This document shows positions 5,735-8,236 of a stretch of 8,236 bases of DNA, one piece after another. Position numbers and translations under genes: made by a program. This DNA comes from an uncultured Acidimicrobiales bacterium (GTDB taxonomy: Bacteria > Actinomycetota > Acidimicrobiia > Acidimicrobiales > SZUA-35): the NCBI GenBank assembly GCA_938008925.1, contig CALLIQ010000621.1:1-8236 (forward strand), in the 5' to 3' direction. Numbering within the stretch: position 1 is the first letter of the stretch; every line of letters begins with the position of its first letter. The notes under the pieces were generated by a model. The model had not been told where the DNA came from, did no database searches, and worked only from the letters and a program-made list of their open reading frames with translations.

Positions 5735-6669
5735 ATGCCTTTGCCGAGCTTGTGTGCCGTGGCGAGCACCTTGCCGGCGGGGACGCCAGCGGCGACGAGA
5801 AGGGCCACCGGCCAACGCTTCTCCGTCGGGTTCAGGCCGATGATCTCGCGGACCGTGGCGAGAGCCTTCGAGCGCTGCTTCATTGCGGCGCGAGCCACGG
5901 CCTGCTGACCGCGGATGCGGGCCAGCCCGGCCTTGTGGTCGTCGTCGTGGAACTCCGGGTACTTCTGCACGAGAAATTCGAGGGCCTCGTCGATGGTCTT
6001 CCACTTCTCGAAGAAGAACGACGCGCCGTGCCAGTGGACCCGCACGAGCGGTTCGGGAGCGACGGCGAACGGCGAGAGTCGAGCCGCGCGGAGGAGCCAG
6101 TCGTAGTCCTCGCCGTAGCCACCGGGGATCGTCTCATCGACGTCGCCGAGTTCCGCGATGAGTTCAGCGGAGGCGAGCGTTGCAGACGGGTGCACGTCGG
6201 TCATGCGGTCGTTCAAGAAGCCGCTGAAGGTGAGCTTCGCCGGATCCGGGATCCGCGCTGTGTCCTCACCCTCGTAGCGAATGAAGATGCCGGTGGTCGC
6301 CACTCTGGCGCCGGGCGTCGCGTCGATCGCGGCGAACTGGCCAGCGAGCTTGCCGGGCAACCACTCGTCGTCGTCGTCGCAGAACGCGATCCACGGACTC
6401 GACGCCTTGGCGACACCGCTGTTGCGGGCTCCGGCCAAGCCGGGAGAATGATCGTTCGTGATCACCACGATTCGTCGAGCGTGACCGTCGACGAGATGAT
6501 CGATCTCGAGCGAACGGTCGGGTTCGCTGCGGTCGAACACCACGACGATCTCGAGGTCGGCTGCGAGTTCTTGCCCGATCACGGCATCGATCGCTCGACG
6601 GAGCAGCTCGGGGCGATCGCGGGTGGCGATCACCACGGAGACGTCTCGTGCGCCTGCGTCGGTCGTCAT
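5731..6669 (-). CDS. Family 2 glycosyltransferase (GT-A fold)
   Basis: This enzyme would transfer a sugar from a nucleotide-sugar donor to a growing glycan at the cytoplasmic side of the membrane. Of 312 residues, the N-terminal domain starts with SVVIATRDRPELLRRAIDAV (11-30), the usual GT2 nucleotide-binding opening. It continues with IVVVFD (41-46) and GLAGARNSG (77-85), and has the metal-binding DXD-type motif within FCDDDDEWL (97-103). GEDYDWLLR (186-194) matches the acidic acceptor/catalytic-base region. A helical, charged tail from about 226 to the end has no membrane helix I can see. It starts at ATG 6669-6667, overlapping the stop of the Alg13-like gene as ATGA. No clear ribosome site precedes it, so it probably depends on translational coupling. 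The four aspartate codons of the active site are all GAC in tandem. The family is sure; donor and acceptor sugars are unknown. Confidence 0.93.
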   Translation of the reverse strand: MTTDAGARDVSVVIATRDRPELLRRAIDAVIGQELAADLEIVVVFDRSEPDRSLEIDHLVDGHARRIVVITNDHSPGLAGARNSGVAKASSPWIAFCDDDDEWLPGKLAGQFAAIDATPGARVATTGIFIRYEGEDTARIPDPAKLTFSGFLNDRMTDVHPSATLASAELIAELGDVDETIPGGYGEDYDWLLRAARLSPFAVAPEPLVRVHWHGASFFFEKWKTIDEALEFLVQKYPEFHDDDHKAGLARIRGQQAVARAAMKQRSKALATVREIIGLNPTEKRWPVALLVAAGVPAGKVLATAHKLGKGI

Positions 6670-7268
6670 CGTTCGAGCCGCCGCTTCTTCTTGGCGAACC
6701 GGCCGGGACCGACAGCGGTTGCGATCGGGGTCTCGATCGAGAGCAGCTCATCGACGACCCGACCGAAGTTCACGACGCCGTTGGGAACCGAACGCTCGGC
6801 GATGGGGATCGTCACCGACGACGGATCGGCCAAGGCAGCGTCGAGTGCGGTGAAGAGCTCGCCCTCGGTCCACGCGACGATGGCCATCGACTCGTCATCG
6901 AGATGGCGGGCGAACCGCATCTGGTGACCGTCGACGTGCTCGTCGAGTTCTGGGTTGCGAGGCACGACGATCGGCAGCCGTCCGGCCGCTCGTGCGTCCA
7001 TGACCGTCGACGGCCCGCCGTGGCAGACGACGACGGTCGCAGCTGCGAAGAACGCTCGGAGGTCACCGTGTGGGATGAGCTCCTGGCTGTCGATGAGGCG
7101 GGGTGCGGTCGACGTGCCCCGCTGCACCAGCATCAGTCGCTCTGGGCGCTGGCGGGCGTAGTCGTCAGCCCATCGAATCAACCGGTCGAACCGGTGATGG
7201 TCGGTGCCGACCGAGATCACGATCTCCGGCATCGACGGCACCTCTGCGTCAACTGCAGCGATCGCCAT
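6666..7268 (-). CDS. Alg13/PssE-like glycosyltransferase subunit (GT28 C-terminal domain)
   Basis: This is the probable catalytic, nucleotide-sugar-binding half of a split two-protein glycosyltransferase. The Alg14-like neighbour would supply the membrane and acceptor side. The 200 residues contain IVISVGTDHHRFDRLIRW (16-33), typical of the Alg13/PssE/EpsF start, and the GT28 donor-binding block VCHGGPSTVMDA (81-92) with IVVPR (100-104) and EHVDGHQ (110-116). It lacks an N-terminal acceptor domain, as expected for Alg13-type proteins. The tail is strongly basic (FAKKKRRLER, 191-200), which could aid binding to acidic lipid. The start is taken as ATG 7268, sharing one base with the upstream stop (TGATG). 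An internal ATG at 7232 (residue 13) has AGAGG upstream and fits the family N-terminus better, so the mature start is uncertain. The sugar is not predictable; GlcNAc, galactose or glucuronate are all known for relatives. Confidence 0.88.
   Translation of the reverse strand: MAIAAVDAEVPSMPEIVISVGTDHHRFDRLIRWADDYARQRPERLMLVQRGTSTAPRLIDSQELIPHGDLRAFFAAATVVVCHGGPSTVMDARAAGRLPIVVPRNPELDEHVDGHQMRFARHLDDESMAIVAWTEGELFTALDAALADPSSVTIPIAERSVPNGVVNFGRVVDELLSIETPIATAVGPGRFAKKKRRLER
7241..7245 (-). promoter_or_regulatory. Ribosome-binding-like AGAGG for an internal start of the Alg13-like gene
   Basis: On the - strand AGAGG lies 8 nt before ATG at 7232-7230, which would begin the protein at MPEIVISVGTDHH. 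This is the usual N-terminus of Alg13/PssE proteins. It competes with the coupled TGATG start at 7268, which has only a poorly spaced AGG upstream. Confidence 0.45.
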
Positions 7269-7762
7269 CAGTACACCAATCCTGTCAGTTCACTGCCTGG
7301 ATACAGCGACTGCTGCTCCGGCCACTGGACACAGAACTTCGAGGCCAGCGGCGCGCACAGCCGACCCGTGAGGGTTCGAGAGTCGACCCGGTCGTACACC
7401 TCGAGATAGACGGTGGGGATGCCCCGTCGCTTTGCGAGCACGAAGAAGGGCACCGCAGCACCGGCGCCGTTCGAGATCACCACGTCCGGCGCCCACTCGT
7501 TGAGCACCGTCGATGCGAGCCGGAAGTTTCGAATCGTGTTCGGGAGGCTCCGAGTCGTCGGATAGTGGGCGGCGGTCATGTTCTCGCCCTCGAGCTTCGA
7601 GCGGGCGTCTGGCAGATCGAAGGTGACCCAGTGCCGCTCGTGGTTCTCCCACCAAGGCCGGAGCTGGAGCAGCTGGCTCAGGTGACCGCCAGCGGAGCAC
7701 ACGAAGAGCACCCGCGTCCGTTCGCCATGATCGAGCTCGTTCACCATTTCCATCGCCTTCAC
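7268..7762 (-). CDS. Alg14/PssD-like oligosaccharide biosynthesis protein
   Basis: This is the probable acceptor- and membrane-side partner of the Alg13-like subunit. In eukaryotes Alg14 recruits Alg13 for the second sugar of lipid-linked oligosaccharide, and bacterial pairs (PssD/PssE, Cps14F/Cps14G) work in capsule or exopolysaccharide assembly. The 164 residues show VLFVCSAGGHLSQLLQL (18-34), the Alg14 glycine-rich start. PDVVISNGAGAAVPFF (92-107) and YLEVYDRVDSRTLTGRL (119-135) follow, then FCVQWPEQQSLYPGSELTG near the end (143-161). All are strongly family-typical and in the normal order. No convincing membrane helix is seen, so association would be peripheral. It starts at GTG 7762 with AGGG (7771-7768) 5 nt upstream. 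ATGs at 7753 and 7747 are alternatives that would shorten it by 3 or 5 residues. It overlaps the Alg13-like gene by one base. Confidence 0.92.
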   Translation of the reverse strand: MKAMEMVNELDHGERTRVLFVCSAGGHLSQLLQLRPWWENHERHWVTFDLPDARSKLEGENMTAAHYPTTRSLPNTIRNFRLASTVLNEWAPDVVISNGAGAAVPFFVLAKRRGIPTVYLEVYDRVDSRTLTGRLCAPLASKFCVQWPEQQSLYPGSELTGLVY

Positions 7763-7781
7763 CGTCGCCCTGTCGTCATCG

Positions 7782-8236
7782 TCAAGCCAGTCGCTCGAAG
7801 CCGTCTTCTTCGCACCGACTCAACAACGCATCGGCCGCATCCTGCAGCCCTTCGCCTTCGTCCACAGCGTCGCGCAGTGCCTCGCCGAGAACCACGTAGT
7901 CCTCGACGCCGGAGTTCAGGGCCATGTCCGCGCCGTCGCCGAGGCCAGTGACGTCGTCACTGCCCGACAGAATTGCGATGAAGCCCTGTTCGACGGTTGC
8001 ACACACGAGTGCGGTGTCCTGTTCTTGAATCGGTTGCTCGGAGCGATCCGTCGTCGGCGACGCCGTTGTCGTGGTCGATTGACCGCCCTGCCCTTCATCG
8101 TCGCCGTTCTCGCCGCCGTTCGCCGGAGCAGTCTCTCCCGGCGGGACGATGGTTTGGGGGGTCGTTGGGCCCACGACGGCGTCGTCGTTCGCATCGGGTT
8201 CGTTGTCGAACGCGTCGTCGACCCCATCGCTGTCGC
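7782..8236 (-). CDS. Acidic, probably secreted protein with a TSP3-like calcium-binding repeat; N-terminus missing
   Basis: The frame is open to the window edge, so only the last 150 residues are seen. A valine codon (GTG) at 8174 is not needed as a start. The first visible residues, DSDGVDDAFDNEPD, match the thrombospondin type 3 repeat pattern DxDGvdDxxDnxPd, which binds calcium outside the cell. A low-complexity linker follows, rich in Pro, Gly, Asn and Thr (for example STTTTASPTT). The chain ends with a compact, very acidic C-terminal region of about 75 residues containing two cysteines (in LVCATVEQG and LLSRCEEDG) that might form a disulfide. I recognise no enzyme family in that C-terminal region. 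The stop is 19 nt before the Alg14-like start, so cotranscription is likely. A surface or secreted role is inferred from the repeat and linker; the signal peptide would be outside the window. Confidence 0.75.
   Translation of the reverse strand, partial: DSDGVDDAFDNEPDANDDAVVGPTTPQTIVPPGETAPANGGENGDDEGQGGQSTTTTASPTTDRSEQPIQEQDTALVCATVEQGFIAILSGSDDVTGLGDGADMALNSGVEDYVVLGEALRDAVDEGEGLQDAADALLSRCEEDGFERLA

Noticed and set aside
5752..6927. A 391-codon open frame on the + strand
   Set aside because: It lies antisense to the GT2 and Alg13-like genes, whose motifs are unmistakable. Its product is rich in Arg, His, Asp and Glu with no recognisable domain, as expected for an antisense frame in GC-rich coding DNA.
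7103..7951. A 282-codon + strand frame
   Set aside because: It is antisense to the Alg14-like gene and the neighbouring coding regions, has an Arg/His/Pro-rich product, and has no domain.
1..8236. CRISPR arrays, insertion sequences, toxin-antitoxin or phage-defence genes
   Set aside because: No spaced direct repeats, transposase motifs, or small paired genes of these kinds were seen on either strand.

Overview
The window reads as high-GC actinobacterial DNA. Codons are strongly G/C-ending, one gene appears to start with TTG and another with GTG, and the peptide-importer ATPase is a single two-domain chain, as in mycobacterial OppD. The style of the substrate-binding protein and a TSP3-like acidic secreted protein suggest a member of Acidimicrobiia (Ilumatobacter-like). 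That placement is an impression, not a demonstrated assignment.

Left part, + strand (1-5384): an ABC importer of the Dpp/Opp peptide class. In order it holds the 3' part of a family-5 substrate-binding protein (cut by the window edge), a strong terminator-like hairpin in a 205-bp gap, a DppB-type permease, a DppC-type permease, and a fused DppD-DppF-type ATPase. The two permease genes are 1 nt apart, and the second permease and the ATPase overlap by 4 bp (ATGA). The three are therefore probably translated from one message. The hairpin after the binding-protein gene could let that gene be expressed above the membrane complex.

Middle (5385-5730): a 346-bp gap between convergent genes with no convincing coding region. 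It holds several inverted repeats, including a 62-nt hairpin and a C-rich-loop hairpin. Both flanking stop codons lie inside similar CTGAGCC-type hairpins, and the left one is nearly identical in sequence to the hairpin at 1233-1259.

Right part, - strand (8236 down to 5731): the end of a glycan-related operon. Read in the direction of transcription, it has the C-terminal part of an acidic, probably secreted protein with a TSP3-like calcium-binding repeat, an Alg14/PssD-like protein, an Alg13/PssE-like glycosyltransferase subunit, and a GT-A family 2 glycosyltransferase. The last three are joined by 1-bp and 4-bp overlaps. The Alg14/Alg13-like pair probably acts as one two-subunit membrane-associated transferase adding a sugar to a lipid-linked intermediate. 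The family 2 enzyme would add another sugar.

I found no tRNA, rRNA, CRISPR array, insertion sequence or recognisable riboswitch, and no clearly new multi-gene system. The least explained parts are the hairpin-rich convergent gap, the recurring stop-codon hairpins, and the TSP3-like protein at the head of the glycosyltransferase genes.
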